Of a stretch of DNA of 64,000 bases, positions 44,190 to 54,495 are shown in pieces; position 1 is the stretch's first letter; the number at the start of each line of letters is the position of its first letter. Where the stretch lies: NCBI GenBank assembly GCA_014529385.2, contig CM043968.1, positions 23,397,513-23,461,512 on the forward strand, given 5' to 3'. The notes under the pieces are model-generated. The model made no database searches, was not told the origin of the DNA, and saw only the letters and a program-made list of their open reading frames with translations. This DNA comes from Adiantum capillus-veneris (Eukaryota; Streptophyta; Polypodiopsida; Polypodiales; Pteridaceae). A program made the position numbers and the translations under genes.

Positions 44190-45440
44190 AGGTAATGGTG
44201 AGATGCTTGATGATGTCTTGCGCCATGGGTTGCATGACCGCTTTTGGTGTTACATATTTGAGCGTCTTGTAAAGGCATACAGCTCCATCAAAATAAATAA
44301 AATGGAGGATGAAGCTTCATTTGCAAAGTTCTATTTGAGAAGGTTCTTCACAAGAGCTTTCAGGCTATCCGTGGTGATAGTGACAATCTCTTACCTTCTG
44401 AAAGGTTTTTGAAGGACCTACATTGTGCATTGATTCTTTCTCAGAGTAGCTCGCTATTAGCAGATGCTCCATCACATGATTGCTCTCCGTCACATATGGA
44501 TGGGCTATTGGTTGTGTCTTCAATTGAAAAGGCTAAATCTATGTGGAGTGATCTATTAAAATATGGAAGCAATTCACCATGCACTAGAAATCTTCTTCTT
44601 AAGGGGATTGCAATATCAAAGAAGAGATGCACTTATAGAGATCCTACTAGTGAAGAGAAAACTTATCTAAAGAAGTTTTGGAACATTCCAGAGCAGTACT
44701 TCCAATGTTTGGAAGTGAAGGCATACCAAAAGGTCCTCTTTAAAGGGGATATATTTAATGTGGACGCCAATGTCATAGTGAAGGTGGATACCGATGATGC
44801 AATGGTGGAACACAGAGGTTACTGGAAGGCTTGTATAACATCCTTATTCTCAACACAGTTTGATGGAAAGTGTATGCTTTTCTTTGGTGGACGGTATTAC
44901 AAGCAATGCATTGTGGAAAACAAGGACTCGGAACAATTGTTAATGGATCCAGTTACTCAAATGAGTGTGCTTTAGAAGGCCCCTTTGCCTTTCACATGGG
45001 ATTTTGTTCGGCCCATCTACTCTATACTTCACAAATTTATTCCATTGCCAATACCAAGGAGGCAGAGGCTCATTGCTTATGAGGTGAAGGATTTGAGGCA
45101 GCGTGATAGCTTGTTAATGGAAGGAGGTTGTGGAAATGTTCCATTATGGGTGGAGGTCCATGATATAGTTCAAGTGTGCTTGAATAGCGAGAATGCAATA
45201 CAGATTCAACATGCTGTTGTTAGAGAGACTGATTACGAAAGGAAAAGGGCAAAGCTTGCTTTATTGGAGCGTGATGCATATCAACAAAACACTTATAAAG
45301 TTTGTAGAGAGGAGCATCAATGGAGAAGTTGGGATACATATTCCATTCAAATTAAAGATTGGACAGTCACAAAACAAAAAAAGGTTATAAATCCTGGACA
45401 GGCGGCTAGATGGATACCTATTGTTTGGCATTCTCCATAG
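44190..45440 (+). pseudogene. CACTA-like transposase, C-terminal part
   Basis: Starts after a TTATAG acceptor with NGEMLDDVLRHGLHDRFWCY, IFERLVKAYSSIK: the W-C-Y-x-FERL phrase is the usual TNP2 C-terminal block. Frames change at about 44409 and 44980. The rest includes KFWNIPEQYFQCLEVKAYQK, VDTDDAMVEHRGYWKACITS, FDGKCMLFFGGRYYKQ and HDIVQVCLNSENAIQIQHAV, with no other known domain. I read it as one decayed coding unit with the preceding segments. Confidence 0.6.
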
Positions 45441-46080
45441 ACATATAATTGTGGTAGCCCCTTTTATTCAATCACTGCTAGTAATCTTGTGGAAATATTT
45501 TAGAAAGACTATTGCTTCATGGATGACAATTGTTGTATTCATTGTTATGGTGTTCTTTACATATCTTTTGTATAACTTCACTCATATGGTATGCAAGCAT
45601 GGCTAATACATTTGTGGAAGTAGTTTAGAATGCTAGTATACTTGTGGAAGTAATTTAGAATGACTATTACTTCATGGATGACAATTTTTGTATTCATTGT
45701 TATGCAAGTAGTATACCTATGGAAGTAGTTTAGAATGACTATTGCTTTATGGATGACAATTGCTAGCTTCATTGTTACGATGTTCTTTGCATATCTTTCT
45801 TACCACCTCATCATAGAGTATGCTAGAACTTCTGGGAGACCTACTTTATGGATGGAGATTATTGTACTTATTGTTATGGTATTATTTATAATCTTTTGTA
45901 TAACTACACTCATAGAGTATGCAAACATGGCTAGTATACTTGTGGAAGTAGTTTAAAATGCATATTATTTTATACATGACAATTGTTGTATTCATTGTCA
46001 CAGTTTTCTTTACATGTCTTTCTAAAACATTACTCATAAAGTAATGACAAGTGTGTGTATAATTTTTGAGATAAACTTTG
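45441..46080. repeat. imperfect tandem repeats in non-coding sequence of the transposon
   Basis: Four to five diverged units share GGAAGTAGTTTAGAATG, TATTGCTTCATGGATGACAA and TTGTATTCATTGTTATG, with a spacing of about 90-190 bp. Probably an intron or spacer. Confidence 0.75.
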
Positions 46081-46137
46081 TTACTTAAATGTCTTGCTGC
46101 TCATGTGTGTGTTCAATGCTTTGTCTTTTCATATATG

Positions 46138-47187
46138 AGTTATCCACAGTCCTTTGTGGAGCAACTACTATCTTTCTCTAATGAAGAGGCCCTCAAATTT
46201 TTAGATTCTTGGAGGGCCAGTCATCTTGGAAATCAGAGAGTTGTTTCGTCTCCATCTAGAAACTCTATAGGTGTTGACACTACTAGCTCAACGAGAAATA
46301 TGACCCAATCATATATGAACAGGTGTTTAGGCCTCCACCTCCTAAGCTTAGAGAACCCAATAAACTCTATGGTAGGGATTTCCTCTTAGAAGAGGGTAAT
46401 AACCAACATAGAGTTCTTTATTCAAACTATGGGTTTGTTAGAGGATGGTTTTCCAAACACAAGCCATTTGGAGACCTTAGAAATAACATGGAGAGAAAGA
46501 ATACCGTGTTGGATGTGATAAGAAAAAATAAAGGTGAGCTTAAGCCTGTAATAGTAGCTGGAGAAAATTATCATTGGAAAAAAGAGGACGTTTATACATG
46601 GTCCATCAAGTCTCTTGCGGCAAAACGAAAATGGAGAAAAAAGAAACCAAACAACGAATTATCTTCTAGCACCCCAATGGTATGTGTCATTTTGTAGGAT
46701 TTTCTCTAAGTAATGAACTTCTATTATGTCAAAGTATAATCAAAATGTTTACATGAGATTAGATAGAAAAAGAAAAAGATGATGATGATGATAAACAAGA
46801 ATTTCATGAGAATGATGGAGGAGAAAGTGAACTAAAAGGAGAAAGTGAGCTAGGAGAATATGGTTCACTCACAAAACTTGTGAGTAATCCTCTAAGGTAT
46901 TGGAAATTTATATGAAAACTAATGATGAAGAAAGTAATGCTTTTGTTATTATTGAATAGCTAAAGGATGCTTGTGCACAAGAAACCATTTGTATATATAT
47001 TGAAGAAGAAGAAGAGCAATCACAAGCTACTCATGTAAGCACTTCTATCTTAAAATAACAATAATGTATGACCTATCATGATAAAATTTGTTATTATGTG
47101 TTTAGAGAGAGACGGAAGCATACATTCCTAAGATGCCATGGGAAAATCATGATTTACAAAGTGATGGTTATGAGGTATGTGTGGTTT

Positions 47188-47273
<86 letters not shown>

Positions 47274-48310
47274 GATATCAATTGAAATAATTGAGGTAAA
47301 TTTAGCTAGTTTTGTGTGCGTGTGTGTATGTGTGTAAATTCAATTGCTTAATGCGCAAGCATATAGAAACTACATGCAAGATGAAGAGTTTGTCCAATGC
47401 TATCAAGAAAAGGATATGGAAGTAAACAATGAATTAGATGAGTGTGAAGAGCATATCACAAAACTGGTACAATTCGAATTCATGTATTTTTTAAACTCTA
47501 AAACTTTTTGTTGATTGCACTCTTTTCTTGAATAATTTGTGAAGGAAAAAATCAATGGAAGGACACAAATTATAAGTGGTACAAACCAAGAACAGAAAAG
47601 AAAAAGCACACGAAAGCACAAGGTACTATTTAAAGATGCTTCACATGGAATATTTATTTAATGAAATACTTACCCTACTTAATTTTAATGTTATAAAAAA
47701 GCCATGTTTTCCCACTTCTATAGGCTACTTCTAAGATTGAAGAGCTACTAAAGGAGAAAGATCAAGCTTCAAAGTTTTTGAAGCTTAAAAAGAAAAAGGT
47801 TTTTTCTTCACAATAATAAGATTCTTTAAATATTTTTGCATGTGGCTACAAAATAAAAGAGTGGACTTTAATTGTTTTAGGAGCGGAAATCTGATGGGGG
47901 ATGTTCAATGAATCAAAATCAATGTGTGTTGGAATTTCAGGTATGCAATAAAAGCTAAAAACATTGCCTTACTTATGTTCACAAAAATAATACGTCACTT
48001 TTTAAACCATGTTATTTTGTTATGACAATTATGTAGGCACAAAATTTGTCCAAGGATGACAAAGAAACTATATTAATGAAGTGGCTAAATCTCAAGAAAG
48101 TACAAGACTTGTACCACTTGATCAAGCCAACGTATTTTGCTATACAGAATCGAATAGTTTCCTCAAGAAGAGAGCAAATGAGGATACTAATACTTCCACT
48201 ATATGTGAAGATTTAGTTACATGGATTTTGTTAGAAGGCCTGGTAATTTTTTATTTTGATAAAGTTGGCTCTTTATCCATGAAGGATATCATTGTAACAA
48301 ATGACAAGTA
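46138..48310 (+). other. intron-rich downstream coding region of the CACTA-like element
   Basis: Gene-like pieces alternate with AT-rich gaps and plausible splice sites. One piece reads SFVEQLLSFSNEEALKFLDS; then after an exon change FRPPPPKLREPNKLYGRDFL, SNYGFVRGWFSKHKPFGDLR and GENYHWKKEDVYTW; then short acidic, Lys/Glu-rich exons ending at donors such as ACTCAT/GTAAGC (47034), GATATGAG-like/GTATGT (47174) and TTTCAG/GTATGC (47939). No domain recognised. Position and structure (many small exons next to the transposase, same strand) recall TnpA of En/Spm, but there is no sequence match that I can claim. A (CT)n-(CA)n tract at 47192-47271 is in one gap. Confidence 0.35.
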
Positions 48311-48499
48311 GTTTTATAATCCAACCACATGATTTAAGAATTGTAGCATGTAACACACATTATGTAAGCTTTCATTTGTTGTACTCATAGCTATCTTTAT
48401 GAATTAAGCCTACTTTAGTCTCATTGAAGTAATCTCTCCTAAATTGTTTGCTCGTGGAAAATTTTTTATATTAATTACTATTTTGTGTCTACATGTTCC

Positions 48500-48878
48500 T
48501 TAATGAATTATTAGGTGAACTACTAGGTTGTTTATAGAAAAGTTACTAGATGAACTAATAGTTTGCAAGCAACCGTCCTTATATATTACTAGATGACTTG
48601 CTAGGTCGTAAACAAAAATTGCTAGTTGACTTACTGGTTTGAAAACACAGATATGTAAGGTCAAACTAGTAATTGAGTCAACTCCTACATTGAACTAGTA
48701 ATCTTTTTAGCATATTGAGACTTGAATTGCCATATGGCTATTCAACTCTCCATATAATAACAAAATTACTATATGTAGCATCTAGGAGTTGTCTCTTTTT
48801 TACTAGTTTGCACTCTTACTAGATGTGTGTATTGAAACTAGTCAATCATCTAGCAATCGTACATTTTTTACTATATGG
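48500..48878. repeat. right subterminal and terminal repeats of the CACTA-like element
   Basis: ACTAGATGA, TTACTAG, TTGCTAG and CTAGTAAT motifs recur many times in both orientations and end with TTACTATATGG at 48868-48878, the exact inverse of the left end. Confidence 0.7.
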
Positions 48879-48901
48879 TAAGCTGTCCAAAGCGCCTTGT
48901 G

Positions 48902-49168
48902 GAATTCTATGCCTACGACACTGAGACGGGCCAAATGGAGCTGGTGCGCGTGTTTTGCCCTACGCTTGAAGATATGAATGTCTTGTTTCACGTGCACTTT
49001 GATTATAACCAAAAAACCTATGCACCGCAGGTCATGACCGAGCCCATCCCGCAGTCGGTGCAGTTTAATGCCGGCGGCAGCCTCACTTGCTTCTCCGATC
49101 ACAATGCCAACCCTATCGTCTTCCGCGACCAGGAGAACACGGTCCCGCACAAGGTGGTCGACGGCTGA
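48902..49168 (+). pseudogene. second half of the unrecognised secreted-type protein gene
   Basis: The frame reads RLVEFYAYDTETGQMELVRV, FCPTLEDMNVLFHVHFDYNQ, EPIPQSVQFNAGGSLTCFSD and ends FRDQENTVPHKVVDG with TGA. The codon use is GC-rich, matching the first half and unlike the transposon between them. If the bases from the GT at 35627 to the AG at 48900-48901 were an intron, the two halves would join in frame (NFGH then RLVEF), so the transposon may sit in an intron; alternatively it broke an exon. No known family. Two Cys in this half (FCPT and LTCF) would allow a disulphide. Confidence 0.5.
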
Positions 49169-49713
49169 TCAACACCCTAGCAGCTCCTAGCTAATCAGCC
49201 GCTCTCACTAGCTAATCTTTTTGTATCAAATCGCACATATCCCATGCGAAGCGCTCATAAGGATGTTTGTATCGCTCTCTCACTAACTAATCGTATAATG
49301 CACTTGAAGAATCCCCTACAATTGACTACCACATGCAAAGTGAAGCACTTGTTGGCTTTGTATTGCTACCCTTGAGCATAGTAGCTTGCTTCATTTTCAT
49401 CTCCTTGAACACGATGTAACATTATCACACCTCTTATTGTACTGTTAAGAGTTTACTTCTCAAAGAAAATGTCTGAGATTATATAATATATCTGCATGTT
49501 TAAGAAATTTTCTTGCTAATACATCTTCTTGGCTGTACAAAATAGATGCATGCCGCTAAGTGTTTGCTTCCTTCAGTGCTTGCAAGATTGGGCCTTGTTG
49601 GCTAGAGATCGTTGTTAACTTATAAATGCAAAGCTTGCAACCAAGTAGTGTTAATCAACAATGCAAGTAGCAGCTTGCTATGTGCTTATCTCTAATACAT
49701 ATGTTGAGCGAGC
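49169..49713. other. non-coding DNA after the host gene
   Basis: Likely 3' UTR and intergenic sequence. CACTAGCTAAT is repeated twice in the first 60 bases. No other gene seen. Confidence 0.5.
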
Positions 49714-49722
49714 TGTAGACGG
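49714..49722 (+). repeat. outer end of the gypsy-2 5' LTR
   Basis: TGTAGACGG. The LTR of gypsy-2 ends CTACA at 55806, so TGTAG here gives matching inverted ends. Copia-3 inserted directly after these nine bases. Confidence 0.45.
49718..49722. repeat. copia-3 target-site duplication, left copy
   Basis: GACGG directly before TGTTAGG; the partner is at 55333-55337. Confidence 0.92.
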
Positions 49723-50489
49723 TGTTAGGAAATAAGACGTAGCTAAATAGATAATTGAGTAGATTACATAATGGAGAGAGACAGATTTATATACACGAGA
49801 TTATAGAGTAGAGAGAGAGAGAGAGAGTACACACGATATACGTGGTTCACCCAATGTGGGCTACGTCCACGAGAAAGCAGCCACTCAATGGCTTTAGTAC
49901 TTCAAAACAAGAAGTAGTTTACAAAGGGATTATACCCTTAATGGAGCACCCGCCTTGCTTCACTCTCACCACCTCACACTCACCTTGTTGCATCAACTTC
50001 ACACTATGAAATGTGTGTAGAAATGGCCTCCTTTTATAGGCCAAAAGGGCTGCCCTCTCTTATGAGAGACAGCCATGTGTAGCCGCCCTTGTGCGAATAA
50101 GTCCAAATCGGACCCTCCAATCCGCCCATGTGTGGCCGCCCTTGAGAAGACAAGTCCGCTTTTGAATTCGGCCACCTGCCATTGAATTCGGCCACCGGCC
50201 ACCGGCCATTGACTTCCGACCACCGGCCATCGGCCATTGACTACCGGCCACCGGCCAACCGACCGGTTGTTTTTCGACCACTTTCCGGCCGTCGTCCGGC
50301 CATAATATTCCGGCGAAAAAGAATATTCCGGCGAAAAAAAGTTGCCCCTGATTCTTGTCCGTGAAAATTTTGGTTTTCGGTGAGTGATTTTCCTTCACGC
50401 ACGATGGCTTCTCCTCATAATGGGGGCCTTACAAATGTGTGCTTTTACCACAGAAAATTACAAGGGTAAATCAGGCTCCATACTTAACA
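49723..50489 (-). repeat. copia-3 3' LTR (767 bp)
   Basis: TGTTAGGAAATAAG to ATACTTAACA. It contains a minisatellite of CGGCCACCGGCCATTGACTA-type units at about 50160-50265. It is 70 bp shorter than its partner. Confidence 0.95.
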
Positions 50490-50503
50490 ATCTCCCACTT
50501 GGA
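50490..50503 (-). promoter_or_regulatory. copia-3 polypurine tract
   Basis: The minus strand reads CCAAGTGGGAGAT before the TGTTAAG start of the 3' LTR. Confidence 0.75.
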
Positions 50504-50549
50504 GACTGATCTCCAAACCAAACCTGTGACTGCTTTCCATTCGGGCTTC

Positions 50550-51179
50550 TTATCCTTGAATGCCGATTGAAGATGAGCAAAAGCTCAACTTCTCCTTGTT
50601 GACCACCTTTGTAAACATGTCTGCAGGATTTTCACTTGTATGCATCTTTCCTAGCTTTAGTTGTCCCTCTTCCAAAAGAGTGTGTATGAAGTGATATCTC
50701 ACCTCAATGTGCTTTGTCCTTGAATGAAAGGCTGAGTTCTTCGCAAGATGGATAGCGCTTTGGCTATCACTGTACAAGACACAATTGTCTTGTTTGAATC
50801 CAAGCTCTTCTAAGAATCTGTGAAGCCACAGAATTTCTTTTCTTGCCTCCGTCATTGCTACATACTCTGCTTCCGTGGTAGAAAGTGAAACCACTTTCTG
50901 CAGCTTTGCAGCGCAGCTTACTGCTATGCCTCCAACCGTGAACACATAGCCAGTAGTGCTCCTTCGAGTATCTTTGTCACCTGCCATATCTGCATCAGCA
51001 TACCCTTCTAGAAAAATATCAGTTCCTCCAAAATACAAAGCATTTGTTGTTGTCCCTTTTAGATACCTAAGTATCCACTTCACAGCTTGCCAATGCTCTT
51101 TACCTGGGTTGTCCATGAACCTACTCACAACTCCCACTGCATGTCCAATGTCTGGCCTTGTCCAGACCATAGCATACAT
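50550..51179 (-). pseudogene. copia-3 RNase H
   Basis: Same frame as RT after the TAG. Motifs: GYADADMAGDKDTRRSTTGY, SLSTTEAEYVAMTEARKEIL, YSDSQSAIHLAKNSAFHSRT, KHIEVRYHFIHTLLEEGQLK and NPADMFTKVVNKEKLSFCSS. All the acidic residues expected in copia RNase H are present, and the stop at 50550-50552 is at the normal distance from the 3' LTR. Confidence 0.92.
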
Positions 51180-51191
51180 TAAAGAACCTAC

Positions 51192-52994
51192 CTATACAGC
51201 ATATGGAACTTTAGACATATAGGCTATCTCCTCTTGTGTCTTTGGACACATATCCTTCGTTAGTTCAAAATGACCAGTCAAAGGTGTAGAAACTGGTTTT
51301 GCATTTTGCATTTCAAACCTTTCTAGTACCTTCTTGATGTAATCTTCTTGAGATAGCTTTATTATCTTCTTTGTCCTGTCCCTTGATATTTTCATACCAA
51401 GTATCCTCTTTGCAGCACCTAAATCTTTCATTGAAAAAGATTTGGACAGCTCCTCTTTTAGGTCTTTGATGTCCTGCATGTTAGCACTTGCAATCAACAT
51501 GTCATCAACATACAACATTAGGATGATGAATTTCCCATCTCCTAAATTCTCCGTGTAGACGCAGTGATCCGAGTTGCATCTTGTGAATCCATGATCCAAC
51601 ATCCATCGATCAAACTTCAAGTACCATTGTCTTGATGCTTGCTTTAAACCATACAAGCTCTTCTTTAATCTGCAAACCATTTTCTCCTTACCTTTTACTT
51701 CATACCCCTTTGGTTGAAGCATGTAGATTTCCTCCTCTAAGTCACCGTGAGGGAATGTCGTATTTACATCCATTTGCTCGAGATTTAGATCATGAGCAGC
51801 CACAAGGCTTAAGACAAGCCTAATTGAGTTCATTTTTACAACAAGAGAAAATATTTCATTGAAGTCAATACCTTTCTTTTGAGAAAAACCTTTTACCACA
51901 AGCCTAAACTTGTACCTTTTCTTCCCACCTTCTTCTTCCTTTAGCTTGTACACCCATTTGTTTTGAAGTGCCCGCTTACCTTTAGGCAACTCAACCAACT
52001 CCCATGTTTGGTTGCGATGTAGTGAGTCCATCTCCACTTGCATGCTCTTCGTCCATTCTTCTTTGGATTCATGTTGCATAGCTTCTTCATATGATTCCGG
52101 CTCTCCAGAATTTGAGATCAAGAGATGGTTGAAGGAAGGAACAAACCTTTCTGGAGGTCTACTTGCTCTTGTAGATCTTCGGGGAATAGGTTGAGGCTCC
52201 TCATTTGGTTGACGTTGTTGCACATTGTCACCGTTTTCAGTCCTTGAGTCTTCACCGTCCTCAAGCTCCATGTACACATCACCTGTTTGTTTTCTTTCCA
52301 AGTAATCTTTGTACACATTTTGTTCGTTAAAAATTACATCCCTACTCCTTAAGATTTTACCATCTTCAGGATTCCATAGGCGATACCCAAAGTCTCCTTC
52401 TCCATAGCCAATGAAGAAACACTTTTTGGACTTTGCATCTAACTTTGATCTTAGGCTTCTATCTATGTGCATGAAAGCCTCACACCCAAACACTTTGAGA
52501 AATGCATAATTCACCAGTTTACCTGTCCATGCCTCTTCTAGAACTCCCCCATCCAATGCCGTTGAGGGTGACCGATTGATTAAGTACACAGACGTACTTA
52601 CAGCTTCCGCCCAAAGCTCAAGTGGTAGGCCTGCATGTAGCTGCATGCTTCGTGCTCGTTCCATGATTGTCCTGTTCATCCTTTCCGAAATCCCATTTTG
52701 TTGAGGTGTCCTTGGGGTTTTCCTTTGCCTCCGAATGCCATTGCTAGCACAAAAGCTTTCAAAAGCTTGGCTGCAATATTCGCCTCCATTGTCGGATCTG
52801 AGGCATTTAACCTTGGTACCTGTTTCATTCTCCACAAAGGCTTTCCACCTTTGAAATATGGAAAATACATCGGATTTATTCTTCATGACATAAACCCATG
52901 TTTTTCTAGTCGCATCGTCTATGAATGTTACATAGTACAATGAGCCACCAAGTGATGGTGTACTTGCAGGACCCCAAACATCAGAATGAACCAA
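51192..52994 (-). pseudogene. copia-3 integrase and reverse transcriptase
   Basis: A 600-residue open stretch. Integrase: HSDVWGPASTPS, FIDDATRKTWVYVMKNKSDV, CLRSDNGGEYCS and TPQQNGISERMNRTIMERAR, giving the D-D-E set; then LKVFGCEAFMHIDRSLRSKL. RT: EEWTKSMQVEMDSLHRNQTW, LQNKWVYKLKEEEGGKKRYK, the QMDVNTTFPHGDLEEEIYML block, KKSLYGLKQASRQWYLKFD, MLYVDDMLIASANM and FSMKDLGAAKRILGMKI. Catalytic residues are intact. It ends at a TAG (VPYAV, stop, VGSLMYAM). Confidence 0.92.
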
Positions 52995-53003
52995 CTCAAG
53001 TTT

Positions 53004-54422
53004 TTAATTTTTTCTTTCATTTCCTGATTTTTGAAATTTTACCCTCTTTTGTTTACCATAAACACAATCTTCACAGAACTCTAAGTCCACTTCTTTCAAA
53101 CCTGGTAGAAGCTTCTTTGTTTGAAGGATTTGCATTCCTTTGGCACTCATATGCCCAAGTCGGTAGTGCCACACCGCACTGTCAACTTCTGTAGTTGCTG
53201 CACAAGCTGAAGGTTGCGTGTTAACAGTACACAAGTAAAGTGTACCGACTTTTTCACCCTTGGCAATCACCAAAGATCCCTTTGAGATCTTCCACCGTTT
53301 GTTTCCGAATGCAATGTTGTGACCTTCATCGTCCAATTGTCCTGTAGAGATCAAATTTTTGCGAAGAGAAGGAACATGCCTAACATCTTTAAGCTTCCAT
53401 TCATTTCCGTTAGCAGTTTTGACAGAAACTGTACCTTTGCCGACAATCTCACAAGCTTCATCATCTCCCAAGTATACATACCCAAAATTACCTTTGGTGT
53501 AGTCTTGGAAATGTTGCTTGTGTGGTGTCGCATGGAATGAAGCCCCGGAATCTACTATCCAAGAATTAGACACATTGTCTAATGAGAGAATTAGAGCATC
53601 TTGCTCTACTTTACCTGCCACATTGGCCTCCGATGTTGGCTTGTTGTCTTGAGACTTTGTCTCCTTCTTCTTCTTGGAACAGCAATCCTTCTTGACGTGG
53701 CCCTTCTTGCCGCAGTTCCAACATTCAAGAACTGACTTTGTGCATGACTTGCTCTGCCTTGAGCGATCACGACCCTTTTGGTTTTTGAACCTCTCCTTAA
53801 GCCTTTGTCTTGTTTCCACTGATAGTGCAGCACTTGATGATTCTCCTGTGCTTCTCCTTCGCATTTCCTCGCTTAGGAGAACACCCACAACATCACCAAA
53901 CTTAAGAGTATTTGTGTCAGAGATAGAATTACTTACAGCCATCACAAGGCTGTCCCAACTATCCGGTAGAGATGATAGTATAAGGAGAGCTCGCACTTCG
54001 TCATCGAAATTGATTTTCACTGATCGAAGTTGACTTATGTTTGTGTTAAAGTCATTTAGGTGTTCTGCAACTGAACCATTCTCTGCCATCTTTAGATTGA
54101 ACAAGCGCTTCATAAGAAATACCTTATTGGATGCCGATGGTTTCTCGTAGAAGTCGTCAAGTGACTTCATCAAGTCCTCCGTGGTCTTCATCTCCGAAAC
54201 ATTGAAGGCCACCGTTGACGCCAAGCTTAACCGGATTTTTCTCAGTGCCTTTCGATCAAGGACAATCCATGCTTCATCTGCCATTGTTGCGGGCTTCTTC
54301 GCAAGACCGCCTAGTGGCAAATAGAGGTCCTTCTGGTAGAGATAGTCTTCAATCTACATCTTCCAATGTTGGTAGTTTTTGCCGTTGAACTTCTCAATCT
54401 TGAGCTTCCCTTCCTCCGCCAT
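53004..54422 (-). pseudogene. copia-3 gag, protease and integrase zinc region
   Basis: The natural start is the ATG at 54420-54422 (MAEEGKLKIEKFNGKNYQHW), which is followed after 22 codons by a TAG at 54354-54356 in place of Gln. Beyond it the frame is open: gag helices (RKIRLSLASTVAFNVSEMKT, FLMKRLFNLKMAENGSVAEH, LSSLPDSWDSLVMAVSNSI), a knuckle (CWNCGKKGHVKKDC) and the protease SWIVDSGASFHATP with intact DSGA. The integrase start follows (WHYRLGHMSAKGMQIL, CEDCVYGKQKRVKF). It closes with a TAA at 53004-53006 and continues in the same frame. Confidence 0.92.
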
Positions 54423-54481
54423 AACTCCCACTCAATTCAAGGAATCCTTTCCTTGAGATAATTAAGCTACGAGCAAACCAT

Positions 54482-54493
54482 GCTCTGATACCA
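54482..54493 (-). promoter_or_regulatory. copia-3 primer-binding site
   Basis: The minus strand reads TGGTATCAGAGC two bases from the LTR, the initiator-Met tRNA site. Confidence 0.95.
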
Positions 54494-54495
54494 GT

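Larger units (their letters stand above)
35631..48878 (+). mobile_element. CACTA-like DNA transposon, 13.2 kb, with nested insertions
   Basis: The ends are exact inverted repeats: CCATATAGTAA on the left and TTACTATATGG on the right, each with TA outside. Inside each end, for 400-600 bp, lie many short subterminal motifs (CTAGCAA/TTGCTAG and CTATATGGTAAG), the arrangement typical of CACTA elements. A plus-strand transposase related to TNP2/Plavaka lies at 41477-45440, followed by an intron-rich downstream region. The terminal bases are not CACTA, so the exact superfamily is open. A LINE-like relic and a duplication sit between the left end and the transposase. The element separates two halves of one gene. 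Confidence 0.7.

Noticed and set aside
49999-50398. Frames rich in Trp-Pro-Val-Ala-Gly in the copia-3 LTRs
   Set aside because: They are readings of the CGGCCACCGGCCATTGA minisatellite in the LTR, found in all frames and in both LTRs.
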